From NCBI GenBank assembly GCA_017794925.1, contig CP051238.1, positions 4,513,021-4,577,020 of the forward strand: DNA of 64,000 nt, read 5' to 3'. Positions within the stretch are counted from its first letter, which is position 1. Each line of letters opens with the position of its first letter. The DNA comes from Aestuariibacter sp. GTDB lineage: Bacteria > Pseudomonadota > Gammaproteobacteria > Enterobacterales > Alteromonadaceae. Made by a program: the position numbers and the translations under genes. Positions 63,769 through 64,000 of the stretch are shown here, piece after piece. The notes below the pieces were generated by a model that saw only the letters and a list, made by a program, of their open reading frames with translations, did not search any database and was not told where the DNA came from.

Positions 63769-64000
63769 TTACCAGCTTTTGTGATCATTCTGATTCTTGG
63801 TTAGCTTAACCACTTCTGTTTTGGCAACACGGTCCTGCAAGGCAAGCTTGTTTTTTACGTCAAACAGCACCAGCAATGTTCCCACTCCCCCCAGAGAAGT
63901 GATTAGCCGAAGAAGCAAACGTGACCAGGTCATTGGCGCTTCAGAGGTACTAAAAATACGTAAACGCCATGCGCGCATACCCAGTGTTTGGCCGCCGCGC
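63769..64000 (-). CDS. RDD-family membrane protein, N-terminus beyond window
   Basis: Only the last 76 residues are in the window. They begin with RGGQTLGMRAWRLRI, the RDD-domain segment that follows the second helix in this family. Then comes a helix (LLLRLITSLGGVGTLLVLF) and the LQDRVAKTEVV motif. RDD proteins are small membrane proteins of mostly unknown function, some linked to Na+/H+ exchange. The start codon lies outside. Confidence 0.85.
   Translation of the reverse strand, partial: RGGQTLGMRAWRLRIFSTSEAPMTWSRLLLRLITSLGGVGTLLVLFDVKNKLALQDRVAKTEVVKLTKNQNDHKSW

Noticed and set aside
1..64000. CRISPR arrays, tRNA or rRNA genes, insertion sequences and phage genes
   Set aside because: I looked for direct-repeat spacing, tRNA-like cloverleaf ends, transposase or integrase motifs and found none I could support.

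Overview
The window reads as a chromosome segment of a marine gammaproteobacterium of the order Alteromonadales, most likely Alteromonadaceae. The reasons are the gene types and order: pepA-holC-valS divergent from lptFG, glnA-DUF4124-ntrB-ntrC, erpA, rraB, a DUF6776 gene, two TonB-dependent receptors and a GlyGly-CTERM protein. This assignment is inferred from gene content and was not tested by a search. No rRNA, tRNA, CRISPR array, insertion sequence or phage gene was seen. Both edge genes are cut by the window.

Region by region. 1-16.8 kb holds housekeeping and transport genes: a PLP enzyme, a GST, erpA, an orphan pilin, a lipoprotein-type GH13 alpha-amylase behind a LacI-type operator, copC-copD with a glutaredoxin-MauE fusion, a PH-domain pair, a CLC protein, hemJ, an Nramp-like carrier, a MalY/PatB-type lyase and a lone receiver protein. 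16.9-25.1 kb holds typA and the nitrogen control block. There glnA sits behind two NtrC sites and a sigma-54 promoter, and a further NtrC palindrome covers the first candidate start of ntrB, which moves the likely ntrB start to 21406. An HPt/HD-GYP signalling protein follows. 25.3-34 kb holds plsC, rraB, a DUF898/M48 protease pair, a D-amino-acid oxidase, a complete subclass B1 metallo-beta-lactamase, a GlyGly-CTERM surface protein and a NarL-type two-component pair.

34-45.5 kb is an iron and respiration region. A siderophore receptor is divergent from a three-gene PepSY reductase operon. A secreted Fes-type siderophore esterase is divergent from three unrecognised small genes. Azurin and a cyanide-insensitive type bd oxidase operon (GbsR-like regulator, cydA, cydB) follow. 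Four Fur-box-like sequences lie in the control regions and a perfect FNR/Anr box lies before the oxidase operon. Together they suggest import of a catecholate-type xenosiderophore, hydrolysis in the periplasm, and reductive iron release. Azurin appears to be co-regulated by iron.

45.5-64 kb holds ybaN, a long-type aconitase B behind a perfect HexR palindrome, recQ, a small AT-rich patch with broken reading frames, a DUF1707/LiaF-like gene, a long non-coding stretch with a terminator and two palindromes, a TonB receptor with a strongly acidic insertion, valS-holC-pepA, lptF-lptG, a DUF5329-like gene and the end of an RDD-family gene. The best candidates for new biology are the Fur-linked three-gene operon and esterase locus, the iron-linked azurin, the chromosomal B1 metallo-beta-lactamase, and the AT-rich patch at 51.2-52.4 kb.
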